From: an uncultured Clostridia bacterium
GTDB taxonomy: Bacteria; Bacillota; Clostridia; Oscillospirales; Ruminococcaceae
Assembly (NCBI GenBank): GCA_946563605.1
Contig: CAMNVW010000061.1
Coordinates: forward strand, 1-8,136
Direction of reading: 5' to 3'
Length of the DNA stretch: 8,136 nucleotides
Shown: one piece after another, positions 1 to 6,180 of the stretch
Layout of the letters: every line of letters starts with the position of its first letter
How positions within the stretch are numbered: position 1 is the stretch's first letter
Notes under the pieces: model-generated
The model's database searches: none
What the model saw: the letters and a program-made list of their open reading frames with translations, nothing else
Told to the model about the DNA's origin: nothing
Translations under genes and position numbers: made by a program

Positions 1-295
1 GAGTTTGGCTTTGCCAAACTCACGGGAGTTCATTGTAAACAATGAACTCCTTCTGCCCCGAACGATTTTTATTTTTATAATATCTTTGTTGGGACGTTGT
101 CCCAAACCCAACCAAAGGCACTGCCTTTGGAAACTGCGAGCTTTTTGAAGAAAAGCAAGTTGAAAACAAGTTTTCAACTACCAAAAACTTTTGTTTTCGC
201 AAACGAGCGAGTGTGTTAACACGAGCGATTGCCGTGTGCATAAACCTGTTGTTTCTCAAAGCCGAAGCGCGATATTGGGTGCAGGCTCAGCCTGC
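1..295 (-). repeat. Palindromic mosaic repeat, copy R1, downstream of mnmE
   Basis: Non-coding stretch made of consecutive inverted repeats, reading away from mnmE. In minus-strand order: GCAGGCT/AGCCTGC (281-295), GTGTTAACAC (213-222), a 10-bp stem at 158-167/170-179, CCAAAGGC/GCCTTTGG (112-130), TTGGGAC/GTCCCAA (89-105), a 10-bp stem at 25-34/41-50, and GAGTTTGGC/GCCAAACTC (1-21). Positions 134-200 are a 67-base exact inverted match to 5735-5801 of copy R2, which proves that it belongs to the same family. The palindromes at 1-105 have no counterpart in the other copies seen, so the far end is variable or belongs to another element. The repeat begins on the last base of the mnmE TAG codon. 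I see no convincing gene in it. The window edge may cut it. Confidence 0.85.
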
Positions 296-1677
296 TATTT
301 GCCGACGCAGAAGCGTTCAAATACCTTGTCAATCACCGCTTCCGAAGCACGCTCGCCGGTCAGCTCCAATAAACTGTCAATCGCCGAATCAATGCAGACA
401 TTCACTGCGTCTAAGGTTTCTCCGCACATTAACGCCTGCTGTGCCTGCTGCATCGTGCGGCTCGCTTCCTCTACACACGCGCGCTGACGCTCGTTCGCAA
501 TAATGCCGGATGAAGAATCCAGCTGCGAAAGCTGAAGTAATGCGCAAACTTCCTTCTCCAAAGTCTGTACGCCTTCTCCTGCGCTGGCAGAAAGCTCCGC
601 AATGTGCGAAATCTTCTTCCGAATCTGTTCCACATCAAGCTTTCTCGGCAGATCCGTTTTGTTGATGACTGCCACCACCGGTCGATCCTTAATTTTCTCA
701 ATCAGTTCTAAATCCTCCGCGGAAAGCTCCTCCGAACTGTCAAACACCGCTAATACCAGATAGCTTGTGCTGAGTTTCTTTCTTGCAAGCTCAACGCCTA
801 CCTTTTCTACGGGGTCATCCGTATCCCGTAAACCGGCTGTGTCTGCCAAATGCAGCACCACATCCCCCAGACGGATGGTGTCCTCCACAATATCCCTCGT
901 TGTTCCCGGAATCTGCGTTACAATGCTCTTTTGCTCGCCGGACAACAGGTTCATTAAGGTGGATTTTCCTACGTTCGGACGACCTACGATTACCGTGCTG
1001 ACCCCTTCGCGCAGAATCTTGCCGGTGTCATATTCCTTCAAAATCATCCCCAGCGAGTCGCAGATCTGATCGACGCTTTTTTTCAAATTTTCGTCCGATA
1101 CCTCGTCGATGTCCTCGTCTGGATAATCTACCCATGCTGCAAGCGCAGAGGAAACCTCCAGAAGCTTGTCAATGACCTTGTGGATTTTTGTGAAAACAGC
1201 TCCGTCGCGTGCGCTGAGAGCCGCCTGTGCGCTCTGCTGTCCCTGTGAGGCGATCAAATCAACGACTGCCTCCGCCTGTGTCAGATTCATCTTCCCATTT
1301 AAAAACGCTCTGCGGGTAAATTCTCCGGCTTGAGCAGGACGTGCGCCCGCATGGATGCAGGCGCGTAAGGTGCGCTGTACCAGATAAATACCGCCGTGGC
1401 AGCAAATCTCTACCACGTTTTCCCCCGTATAACTTCTTGGACTGCGATAAACAAAGACGACCGCTTCGTCGATCTCCCCTTGTTCATCATGCAGCCTTCC
1501 AAACAGACCATGATAGCCGTCGGTATCCGATACCTTTCTGCCGGAAACCGCGGTAAAGACGCTATCCGTAATGCTGAATGCTTGCGCACCGGATATGCGT
1601 ACCATTCCAATGCCGCCTGGCGCTATCGGCGTCGAAATCGCTGCAATGGTATCTCCGGAAATCACACTGTTCATCAT
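295..1677 (-). CDS. mnmE: tRNA uridine-5-carboxymethylaminomethyl modification GTPase MnmE
   Basis: MnmE (TrmE) is a cytosolic GTPase that works with MnmG to modify uridine 34 in the wobble position of certain tRNAs, using a tetrahydrofolate-derived one-carbon unit. The 460 residues match the usual family length. The N-terminal folate-binding domain starts with the typical DTIAAISTP and GGIGMVRISG segments (residues 9-30). The inserted G domain carries G1 GRPNVGKS (232-239), PGTTRD (257-262), DTAG (279-282) and NKTD (339-342). The helical domain ends in the hallmark FCVGK, with catalytic Cys457. Two adjacent ATG codons (1677 and 1674) are possible starts behind an AAGGAAGG-like ribosome site; the first is given. 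It is transcribed from its own promoter (1729-1757), beyond the terminator that ends the khpB operon. mnmG, often the next gene, is not in the window; a palindromic repeat starts at the stop codon instead. Confidence 0.97.
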   Translation of the reverse strand: MMNSVISGDTIAAISTPIAPGGIGMVRISGAQAFSITDSVFTAVSGRKVSDTDGYHGLFGRLHDEQGEIDEAVVFVYRSPRSYTGENVVEICCHGGIYLVQRTLRACIHAGARPAQAGEFTRRAFLNGKMNLTQAEAVVDLIASQGQQSAQAALSARDGAVFTKIHKVIDKLLEVSSALAAWVDYPDEDIDEVSDENLKKSVDQICDSLGMILKEYDTGKILREGVSTVIVGRPNVGKSTLMNLLSGEQKSIVTQIPGTTRDIVEDTIRLGDVVLHLADTAGLRDTDDPVEKVGVELARKKLSTSYLVLAVFDSSEELSAEDLELIEKIKDRPVVAVINKTDLPRKLDVEQIRKKISHIAELSASAGEGVQTLEKEVCALLQLSQLDSSSGIIANERQRACVEEASRTMQQAQQALMCGETLDAVNVCIDSAIDSLLELTGERASEAVIDKVFERFCVGK

Positions 1678-1728
1678 GATCCTTCCTTTCTGATTTCATC
1701 ACTTATTTTTCTCTGCATAATTACTTAT

Positions 1729-1757
1729 ATTATAACAAAAAAACGCTGTCGTGAAAA
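1729..1757 (-). promoter_or_regulatory. Sigma-A-type promoter with extended -10 for mnmE
   Basis: Read on the minus strand, TATAAT (1729-1734) is preceded by TG plus one base, which makes an extended -10. TTTTCA (1752-1757) lies 17 bases upstream and matches 4 of 6 bases of the -35 consensus. Transcription should start near 1722, giving a leader of about 45 bases. The position between the terminator at 1815-1858 and mnmE fits an independent transcription unit. Confidence 0.75.
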
Positions 1758-1814
1758 CTCCCTTTGCCAAAAAACACGCCTGCGATGCCCTTTTTTAGCT
1801 GTTTTTTATCGGAT

Positions 1815-1858
1815 AAAAAATCAAGCCTCTGACAAATCTGTCAGAGGCTTGATTTTTT
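1815..1858 (-). terminator. Bidirectional intrinsic terminator after khpB
   Basis: A perfect inverted repeat with 20-base arms (1815-1834 and 1839-1858) and a 4-base loop. The core CAAGCCTCTGACA pairs with its complement, and the arms end in runs of six A and six T, so a U-tract follows the stem on both strands. It begins 3 bases past the khpB stop codon and should end the leftward rpmH-khpB operon. Confidence 0.93.
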
Positions 1859-1860
1859 CT

Positions 1861-2820
1861 TTATTCAAGATCGATTTTTGCGTACAACGGTTTATCCTGT
1901 GCTTCAGAAGGTGCTGTGCTGCGCGGCACTTCACTTCTGACATTTTCATTGGAATAAGCCTGTTTTTCCTCATATCTGCGGTCATTTCTGTCCCGATAAT
2001 TGGAATTCTGTCTTGGAGCGCGTTTGCGGTTCTCCACATCCTCTTTGGTGTTGGTGTTCGGGCGAAAAGCATATGGCTTCTGATTGTTTTCTTCCTGTCC
2101 ATCTGCCGCACCTTCCTGCGGTCTGCGGTTGTTTGGACGGTAGCCGCCTTTGTTGTAAGGCTTCTTTTTGCCCTTGTAGTTGTTATTGTATTTTTTAACA
2201 GGGTTTGTGGAACTGATAACAACGCGTCTGTTCGGTTCCTCACCGATGGAAGCAGAGGTTGCTCCTTCGACGGTGGATACGGTGGCGTGGATGATTCTTC
2301 TTTCATACGGATTCATCGGTTCCAGCGTCACTCTGCGTCCTGTTTTGACAACGGTATGTGCCAGACGTTTTGCAAGGGATTCCAGGGTTTTCTCGCGTTT
2401 TTCACGGAAATTGCCGCTGTCGATAGTGATTCTCATATAATCGCCGTCCAGACGGTTGATAGCAAGACTTGTCAGATACTGAATTGCGTCGATGGTTTCT
2501 CCACGGCGTCCGATCACAAAGCCCAGATCATCGCCTTTCAGGGTGATGTTTAAGTTTTCGCCTTCTTTTGCCGCTTCTGCAGTAAAGGACTGCGCACCCA
2601 TCGCCTTGAGGATGGCGGTGACATACTCCACTGCCATTTCTTCCTTGTTCTCTTTGACAAAAACGCGAACCTTAGCCGGATACGTTTTCAAGCCGAACAA
2701 TGCTTTTTTCGGCAGATCAATGATCTCAAACTCTGCCTTTTCTCTGGAAACACCCAGCTGCTGACAAGCGTCCTCGATTGCCAGTTCAACGGTTTTTCCT
2801 GTTGTAATGATCTCTTTCAA
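1861..2820 (-). CDS. khpB: RNA-binding protein KhpB (Jag/EloR), Jag-N, KH and R3H domains
   Basis: KhpB (Jag, EloR) is a cytosolic RNA-binding protein linked in Firmicutes to cell elongation, division control and RNA regulation, usually acting with KhpA. The 319 residues show a Jag-N domain (about 1-52, with KKALFG at 38-43), a KH domain (about 78-148) with GRRG at 104-107, and an R3H domain (about 150-205) with the R-xxx-H signature at R174/H178. Residues 207-319 are a low-complexity tail rich in Asn, Lys, Arg, Gln and Glu, which makes the protein longer than many relatives. The start codon is TTG, supported by AGAGGAGG (2828-2835) 7 bases upstream and by the family-typical beginning MKEIITTGKTVE. 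It follows yidC by 39 bases, as in many Firmicutes, and is the last gene before the strong terminator. In vivo role here is inferred from the family. Confidence 0.95.
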   Translation of the reverse strand: MKEIITTGKTVELAIEDACQQLGVSREKAEFEIIDLPKKALFGLKTYPAKVRVFVKENKEEMAVEYVTAILKAMGAQSFTAEAAKEGENLNITLKGDDLGFVIGRRGETIDAIQYLTSLAINRLDGDYMRITIDSGNFREKREKTLESLAKRLAHTVVKTGRRVTLEPMNPYERRIIHATVSTVEGATSASIGEEPNRRVVISSTNPVKKYNNNYKGKKKPYNKGGYRPNNRRPQEGAADGQEENNQKPYAFRPNTNTKEDVENRKRAPRQNSNYRDRNDRRYEEKQAYSNENVRSEVPRSTAPSEAQDKPLYAKIDLE

Positions 2821-2827
2821 GCTGATA

Positions 2828-2835
2828 CCTCCTCT
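2828..2835 (-). promoter_or_regulatory. Ribosome binding site fixing the TTG start of khpB
   Basis: AGAGGAGG on the minus strand, 7 bases before TTG at 2820. No nearby ATG gives the conserved Jag-N beginning, so this strong site decides the non-ATG start. Confidence 0.85.
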
Positions 2836-2859
2836 GATACTCAGTGAAAAGTCATATCC

Positions 2860-3894
2860 TTATTCCAAATCGTCGTCTGTAACTTCGGTGTAAACGTCAC
2901 CATATTTTTCAGCGTCTCTTTTTCTTGCCTCAGCCAATTTCTGACGATTGATTTCTTTCTGGGTTTTTGCTTTTTCTGCAGCTTCGCCCGAACGAGCTCT
3001 CTTCTTTGCCTCAATGCGTTCCTGACGCTCTTTCTCCCTGCGTTCTTCCGATTCCTTTTTGGCTTTTTCCGCCATTTCCTTTGGATTGTAGAACTTGTTC
3101 AGAACCAGCGACTGAACCATCGAAAATACGTTAGACAAAATCCAGTACATACCTACACCGGCAGGAACCTTAAACGCGATGTACAGCGACATCAGCGGAG
3201 AAAACAGCATCATCGTTTTCATGGTTCCGGCGCCAGGACCTTCCATTGCAGCCGGATTATTCTTCATTGGGATCCATGCTGTCAAAAATGCAGTGATACC
3301 GGACAAAACAGGGATCAGCAGCAGAACATTCAGTGCGAATGTCGGCGTTTCGCCGAGGTTAATGCCCATAAAGTTCAAATTAAATGCCTGTACCTTGCTG
3401 ACAACGTCGGCTCCTAAAGCCGCATATGCCTGCGGATTTGCCTGTAACGAGGAGATAATGCCTGTCTGCGGAGAATACTGGCTGAATGCCACTCCAAGGT
3501 TCTGCATGATCTCTGTTGCCTGTGCGATGACCGTCTTGTCAATGCCAAGGATGTGCTGCATTGGGTTGTAGATTACATCGATCAAGCCGAACATGACTAA
3601 GAACGTGATCAGCATCGGCAGACAGCCACCGGCTGGATTATAATTTTCACGCTGATACAGCTTCTGCATTTCCTCGTTCATTTTCTGCTGGTTTTTGGCG
3701 TACATCTTCTGGATTTCTTGCAGTTGCGGCTGGATAACAGCCATCTTTGCCGAGGATTTTTGCTGCTTAACGGACAGCGGTACCATTACCAGCTTGACCA
3801 GTATGGTGAACAGGATCAACGACCAGCCATAGCTGTGCAGTACATTGTAAAGCAGCCGCATAATCAAACCAAGCGGATAACCAAGAATATACAT
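2860..3894 (-). CDS. yidC: Membrane protein insertase YidC/Oxa1 family
   Basis: YidC inserts and folds proteins in the cytoplasmic membrane, alone or with SecYEG. The 344-residue protein is of the Gram-positive type, without the large periplasmic domain of proteobacterial YidC. Hydrophobic segments lie around 5-18, 21-41, 89-110, 185-207 and 225-262. The first conserved segment SLILFTILVKLVMVPLS is followed by the amphipathic loop KQQKSSAKM. Lys34 stands where Bacillus homologues have the groove arginine, a substitution I believe is common in clostridial members. Residues 270-344 form a strongly charged cytosolic tail, probably helical, ending in acidic residues. No lipoprotein signal cysteine is visible. 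ATG at 3894 is chosen because GGAGG lies 6 bases upstream; an in-frame TTG at 3939 would add 15 residues without such a site. It sits between yidD and khpB, the usual order. Confidence 0.95.
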   Translation of the reverse strand: MYILGYPLGLIMRLLYNVLHSYGWSLILFTILVKLVMVPLSVKQQKSSAKMAVIQPQLQEIQKMYAKNQQKMNEEMQKLYQRENYNPAGGCLPMLITFLVMFGLIDVIYNPMQHILGIDKTVIAQATEIMQNLGVAFSQYSPQTGIISSLQANPQAYAALGADVVSKVQAFNLNFMGINLGETPTFALNVLLLIPVLSGITAFLTAWIPMKNNPAAMEGPGAGTMKTMMLFSPLMSLYIAFKVPAGVGMYWILSNVFSMVQSLVLNKFYNPKEMAEKAKKESEERREKERQERIEAKKRARSGEAAEKAKTQKEINRQKLAEARKRDAEKYGDVYTEVTDDDLE

Positions 3895-3900
3895 TAAAAA

Positions 3901-3905
3901 CCTCC
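3901..3905 (-). promoter_or_regulatory. Ribosome binding site of yidC
   Basis: GGAGG on the minus strand, 6 bases before ATG 3894. It favours this start over the upstream in-frame TTG at 3939. Confidence 0.85.
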
Positions 3906-3965
3906 ATTCTGTGCTTTTCAGAGGAGCTGAAATCTTCAATTTAACATAAAAAAATTCAGCATCTG

Positions 3966-3997
3966 AAAAAACACCTTACCATCAGCTTTGGTAAAGG
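3966..3997 (-). terminator. Possible attenuator or terminator in the yidD-yidC gap
   Basis: On the minus strand CTTTACC (3990-3996) can pair with GGTAAGG (3974-3980) across a 9-base loop, with one G-U pair. TGTTTTTT follows directly. The stem is short, so this could be a weak terminator or attenuator that lowers readthrough into yidC. The gap (3895-4076, 182 bases) holds no other feature I can support, and no clear promoter. Confidence 0.45.
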
Positions 3998-4076
3998 ATA
4001 TCAAAGCCAATATCGTCGCACCTTCATCGTGCGTAAAGTGGATGCCCGACGGGAACATTTCTGGTAAAAGTGGTGT

Positions 4077-4307
4077 TTATCTGTTCCGATCCAATTTTTC
4101 GGGCACCGGATCATAGCCTCCCGGATGAAAAGGATGGCATTTTAAAATGCGGCGCACCGCAAGATACCCTCCTTTGAGCGCGCCAAACCGCTGGATCGCG
4201 GTAAAGGCATACGCCGAGCAGGTGGGATAAAAACGGCACCGCGGCGGGAAACATGGGGAGATCACCTTTTGATAAAAGCGGATGAGCAAAAGCAGAAGAT
4301 ATTTCAT
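4077..4307 (-). CDS. yidD: Membrane protein insertion efficiency factor YidD
   Basis: YidD is a small inner-face membrane-associated protein that assists insertion by YidC. The 76 residues contain all family hallmarks: LLLLLIRFYQKVISP at 4-18, a CRFYPTCSAY block at 24-33 and KCHPFHPGGYDPVP at 56-69, with the conserved cysteines. The ATG at 4307 overlaps the rnpA stop codon in an ATGA arrangement and has AGGG about 8 bases upstream. An alternative ATG at 4313 would add two residues but leaves almost no space to that site. Overlap with rnpA indicates translational coupling in the same operon. Confidence 0.95.
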   Translation of the reverse strand: MKYLLLLLIRFYQKVISPCFPPRCRFYPTCSAYAFTAIQRFGALKGGYLAVRRILKCHPFHPGGYDPVPEKLDRNR

Positions 4308-4717
4308 GAGCATGACCCTGGTTTCGCTTTTTTTCTGTCAACGCTGTTTTTCCGTTTTGCGCCACACTGATTTTCTTTTTGATTGGCGGGATCTGTCAGA
4401 TTTAGGATTTGTTTTTTCATGACCGACATCATCTCGGTGGATTTTGCCTGCGGTGTTTTCATCCTTGCCACGAATACAAAGTCCCATCCCTGGCTGATTT
4501 GAGGATCCAGCTGATAAAACGCAGCACGAATAATCCTTTTACAGCGATTTCTGCAAACAGCTTTTCCGATTTTCTTTGTAACAGTGATTCCAATCCGATT
4601 GTAACCCAGACGGTTTTTGCTGGCATAGGTAACGATGAGCGGATGGACAGCGTTCTTTCCTTTAAAATAAAGGCGCCTGAAGTCCTTATTCAATTTTAAG
4701 GTTGTCCTTTTGTTCAC
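4304..4717 (-). CDS. rnpA: Ribonuclease P protein component
   Basis: RnpA is the protein subunit of RNase P; with the catalytic RNA it removes 5' leaders from precursor tRNAs. The signature GKAVCRNRCKRIIRAAF lies at residues 51-67, with the RNR motif at 56-58. The N-terminal part (NKRTTLKLNKDFRRLYFKGK) is typical. The protein is 137 residues, somewhat longer than the usual 105-125, owing to a basic tail after about residue 110. GTG at 4717 is the chosen start because GGGAGAG (4726-4732) lies 8 bases upstream and the protein then begins where relatives begin. An in-frame ATG at 4738 would add 7 residues but has no ribosome site. The gene lies 202 bases beyond rpmH, with a terminator-like hairpin in between, so it depends on readthrough or on a promoter I could not identify. 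Confidence 0.94.
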   Translation of the reverse strand: MNKRTTLKLNKDFRRLYFKGKNAVHPLIVTYASKNRLGYNRIGITVTKKIGKAVCRNRCKRIIRAAFYQLDPQISQGWDFVFVARMKTPQAKSTEMMSVMKKQILNLTDPANQKENQCGAKRKNSVDRKKAKPGSCS

Positions 4718-4750
4718 GCACTTCACTCTCCCATCCATAAAATGGATTAC

Positions 4751-4782
4751 AAAAAGAAAGGCCACTTATCCTGATAAGTGGC
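4751..4782 (-). terminator. Intrinsic terminator or attenuator between rpmH and rnpA
   Basis: A perfect 9-bp stem, GCCACTTAT (4761-4769) with ATAAGTGGC (4774-4782), 4-base loop. Read on the minus strand it is followed by CTTTCTTTTTG. It should end most rpmH transcripts and let only part of the polymerases reach rnpA, a sensible way to make much more L34 than RNase P protein. The remaining bases up to rpmH (4783-4919) hold nothing else I can support. Confidence 0.85.
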
Positions 4783-4919
4783 CTGCTTATTCTGGAATGA
4801 AACACGAACGGCAGAATAAATACAAGCCTGTTCCCTGTTTCCTTCCAGATACTCCTCATAAAAAAGGAACCGCGCTGGGTATTAAAACAAACTCTGAGAA
4901 AAAGTTCTCTGACAAATCA

Positions 4920-5054
4920 TTAGTATGTCAGCTGTTTTCTTCCTTTTGCTCTTCTGCGTGCGAGAACTTTGCGACCGTTTTTGGTAGCCATTCTCTTTCT
5001 GAATCCGTGTTCTTTTTTTCTCTGGATTTTCTTTGGCTGATATGTTCTTACCAT
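4920..5054 (-). CDS. rpmH: Large ribosomal subunit protein bL34
   Basis: A 44-residue, strongly basic protein of the 50S subunit. Translation of the minus strand begins MVRTYQPKKIQRKKEHGF and ends in GRKQLTY, with the central RKRMATKNGRKVLARRRAKG segment that identifies L34. The length is the normal one for the family. AAGGGAGG lies about 9 bases before ATG 5054, and a strong promoter lies a further 40 bases upstream. As the first gene of the leftward operon, next to the presumed origin, it marks the standard rpmH-dnaA divergent pair of Firmicutes. Confidence 0.97.
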   Translation of the reverse strand: MVRTYQPKKIQRKKEHGFRKRMATKNGRKVLARRRAKGRKQLTY

Positions 5055-5095
5055 TGTTCTTAACCTCCCTTCAAGGCGAAACCTTACAGAGTAAA

Positions 5096-5124
5096 ATTAT
5101 AGACAAAAACCTTGCAAAAGTCAA
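5096..5124 (-). promoter_or_regulatory. Strong sigma-A promoter for rpmH
   Basis: On the minus strand TTGACT (5119-5124) and TATAAT (5096-5101) are separated by exactly 17 bases, nearly perfect consensus. The transcript should start near 5089, giving a 35-base leader with the AAGGGAGG ribosome site. Confidence 0.9.
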
Positions 5125-5194
5125 TAGAATCCGCTTTCCCTTGGCAGCTTATTTTCTGTATTGCAGCACAAATCCCCCTTAAAATTGTTCTGAT

Positions 5195-5203
5195 TTATAC
5201 AAA
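5195..5203 (+). promoter_or_regulatory. Candidate DnaA box (one mismatch)
   Basis: TTATACAAA matches TTATNCACA at all but the eighth position. Weak evidence by itself; supported only by its place upstream of dnaA. Confidence 0.3.
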
Positions 5204-5328
5204 AAGCTACGATTCCGAACGGATGCCTGTTCCGATGCGGCACAGCGTTTTTGGAAATCTGATCAAAAAATCCAAAAAGTACTACACGAATCTGTACAGG
5301 ATTACTCGTTAAAAAATGTTGAAAGCTC

Positions 5329-5358
5329 TTGAAAATTCTGTTTCGGGTATGTTAAAAT
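5329..5358 (+). promoter_or_regulatory. Candidate rightward promoter (dnaA direction)
   Basis: TTGAAA (5329-5334) and TAAAAT (5353-5358) are separated by 18 bases, and TG plus one base precedes the second hexamer, an extended -10. Transcription would start near 5365 and reach dnaA only after about 1.1 kb, through all the repeat copies. Between 6395 and the dnaA start I find only a weak pair (TTGGCC at 6386-6391 and AATGAT 17 bases later), so this is the best dnaA promoter in view. Confidence 0.55.
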
Positions 5359-5505
5359 ACTTAGTGTAAAAAGTGTTGAAAAATATTTTTCCATATTTCT
5401 TTCACAATTTTCCCCTGATGCTTTCCACAGCCTCTTTTGCTGTGTTCAAATCTCGTTCAGAGGCTTGTGAAATTTACGGAAAATACGTGAAACAAAAATG
5501 CATAT

Positions 5506-5514
5506 TTATGCACC
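5506..5514 (+). promoter_or_regulatory. Candidate DnaA box (one mismatch)
   Basis: TTATGCACC matches TTATNCACA except for the last base. It lies just before the repeat block begins at 5565. Confidence 0.35.
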
Positions 5515-5564
5515 CCTGCTTTTTTCATCTTGTAACTGGGCTGTTAAGCGGGGGTTTTCCTATC

Positions 5565-5843
5565 CCAGCTTGAAGCTGGACACAATTCGCGTTGTCGGTT
5601 AAGTGCGAACTTGAAAGTTACGCTCTCGCGCATGAAGTCGCACTTTTGCTTTGTACAAAAATTGGCTTTGCGTTGTGCGACCCTGAGAATGGAACTGTGT
5701 TCCATTCTCCTTGGCTTTTGTATCGCTCGTTAGCGCGAAAACAAAAGTTTTTGGTAGTTGAAAACTTGTTTTCAACTTGCTTTTCTTCAAAAAGCTCGCA
5801 GATTCCAAAGGCAACGCCTTTGGTCGCACTCCGCAGAGTGCGA
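5565..5843 (+). repeat. Palindromic mosaic repeat, copy R2
   Basis: A string of hairpins: CCAGCTT/AAGCTGG (5565-5579), GCGAACTT/AAGTTACGC (5605-5623), GTCGCAC/GTGCGAC (5637-5643, 5675-5681), GAGAATGGAAC/GTTCCATTCTC (5685-5695, 5699-5709), AGTTGAAAAC/GTTTTCAACT (about 5756-5777), GCTTTT/AAAAGC, CCAAAGGC/GCCTTTGG (5805-5823) and TCGCACTC/GAGTGCGA (5824-5843). Bases 5576-5630 equal 6008-6062 exactly, and 5745-5813 equal 6310-6378 exactly. It lacks the GC-rich module present in R3a and R4 (about 26 bases around 6063-6090). Short open frames here are by-products of the repeat and have no start signals or recognisable protein features. Confidence 0.88.
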
Positions 5844-5849
5844 AACACC

Positions 5850-5930
5850 TTTATCGTCAGGCGCTCCTTGGGAGAGCTCGAGAACCTTTTTGCAAGAGAA
5901 AAGGTTCTCGAAAACTAACGCGACGATAAA
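5850..5930 (+). repeat. Nested long hairpin module between repeat copies
   Basis: A 13-bp perfect stem, 5878-5890 with 5899-5911 (core CGAGAACCTTTT), 8-base loop, lies inside outer arms TTTATCGTC (5850-5858) and GACGATAAA (5922-5930). Right after it 5939-5951 pairs with 5953-5965 in 12 of 13 positions. This module has no second copy in the window and interrupts the series of repeat units; it could be a separate small palindromic element inserted into the block. Confidence 0.75.
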
Positions 5931-5968
5931 TCCCCCCTCGCAAAGTTCCCAGTGGGAAGTTTGCGACA

Positions 5969-6180
5969 CCAGTTTGAAGCTAGACACTGTTTCGCGCCAG
6001 ATTGAATCTGGACACAATTCGCGTTGTCGGTTAAGTGCGAACTTGAAAGTTACGCTCTCGCGTAGGTCGCTCAGCCTCCGGCTTCGCTCGTGAAGTCGCA
6101 CTTTTGCTTTCGTATAACAATAGGTTTTGTGTCGTGCGACCTGAGAATGGAACAAAGTTCCATTCTCTCTAGCTTTCATG
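5969..6180 (+). repeat. Palindromic mosaic repeat, copy R3a (3'-truncated)
   Basis: Begins with two versions of the edge stem: a decayed one at 5969-5983 and CCAGATT/AATCTGG at 5998-6012. It continues with the 55-base block shared with R2 (6008-6062), a GC-rich module (6063-6090) shared with R4, GTCGCAC/GTGCGAC (6095-6101, 6134-6140) and GAGAATGGAAC/GTTCCATTCTC (6143-6153, 6157-6167). It breaks off near 6180, where the next partial unit begins, so the later hairpins are missing. Confidence 0.85.

Larger units (their letters stand above)
5125..5560. other. Probable oriC region
   Basis: Non-coding, AT-rich segment between divergent rpmH and dnaA, where Firmicute origins usually lie. The most AT-rich part is about 5300-5410, a candidate unwinding element. 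No perfect TTATCCACA DnaA box is present. The best matches to TTATNCACA are TTATACAAA (5195-5203) and TTATGCACC (5506-5514), each with one mismatch. Several two-mismatch sites cluster at 5364-5450, such as TGTTGAAAA, TTTTCCATA, TCTTTCACA, CTTTCCACA and TGTGTTCAA. The location comes from gene context, so the exact limits are a guess, and part of the origin could lie beyond dnaA outside the window. Confidence 0.6.

Noticed and set aside
1396..2553. 385-residue plus-strand open frame
   Set aside because: It is antisense to mnmE and khpB, crosses their promoter and terminator, and its translation has no recognisable domain. The minus-strand genes explain the sequence fully.
3895..3939. 15-residue N-terminal extension of YidC from an upstream TTG
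   Set aside because: The ATG at 3894 has GGAGG at ideal spacing, and the extension is not hydrophobic or signal-like.
4690..4870. Small minus-strand open frame of about 58 codons between rpmH and rnpA
   Set aside because: It begins MRSIWKETGN, has no ribosome site, runs through the terminator hairpin and overlaps the start of rnpA in another frame.
4710..5063. 117-residue plus-strand open frame opposite rpmH
   Set aside because: Covers rpmH, its terminator and the start of rnpA in antisense; the 44-residue L34 on the minus strand is unmistakable.
5592..5918. 108-residue plus-strand open frame in copy R2
   Set aside because: Consists of repeat modules, and the homologous stretches in the other copies do not keep the frame intact.
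5787..6179. 130-residue minus-strand open frame in the repeat block
   Set aside because: It shares the segment AKVRLHERSRRLSDLRE with the minus-strand frame at 7855-8133, but only because both lie in the same repeat. It runs through several palindromes and has no ribosome site, so it looks like a repeat artefact rather than a gene.
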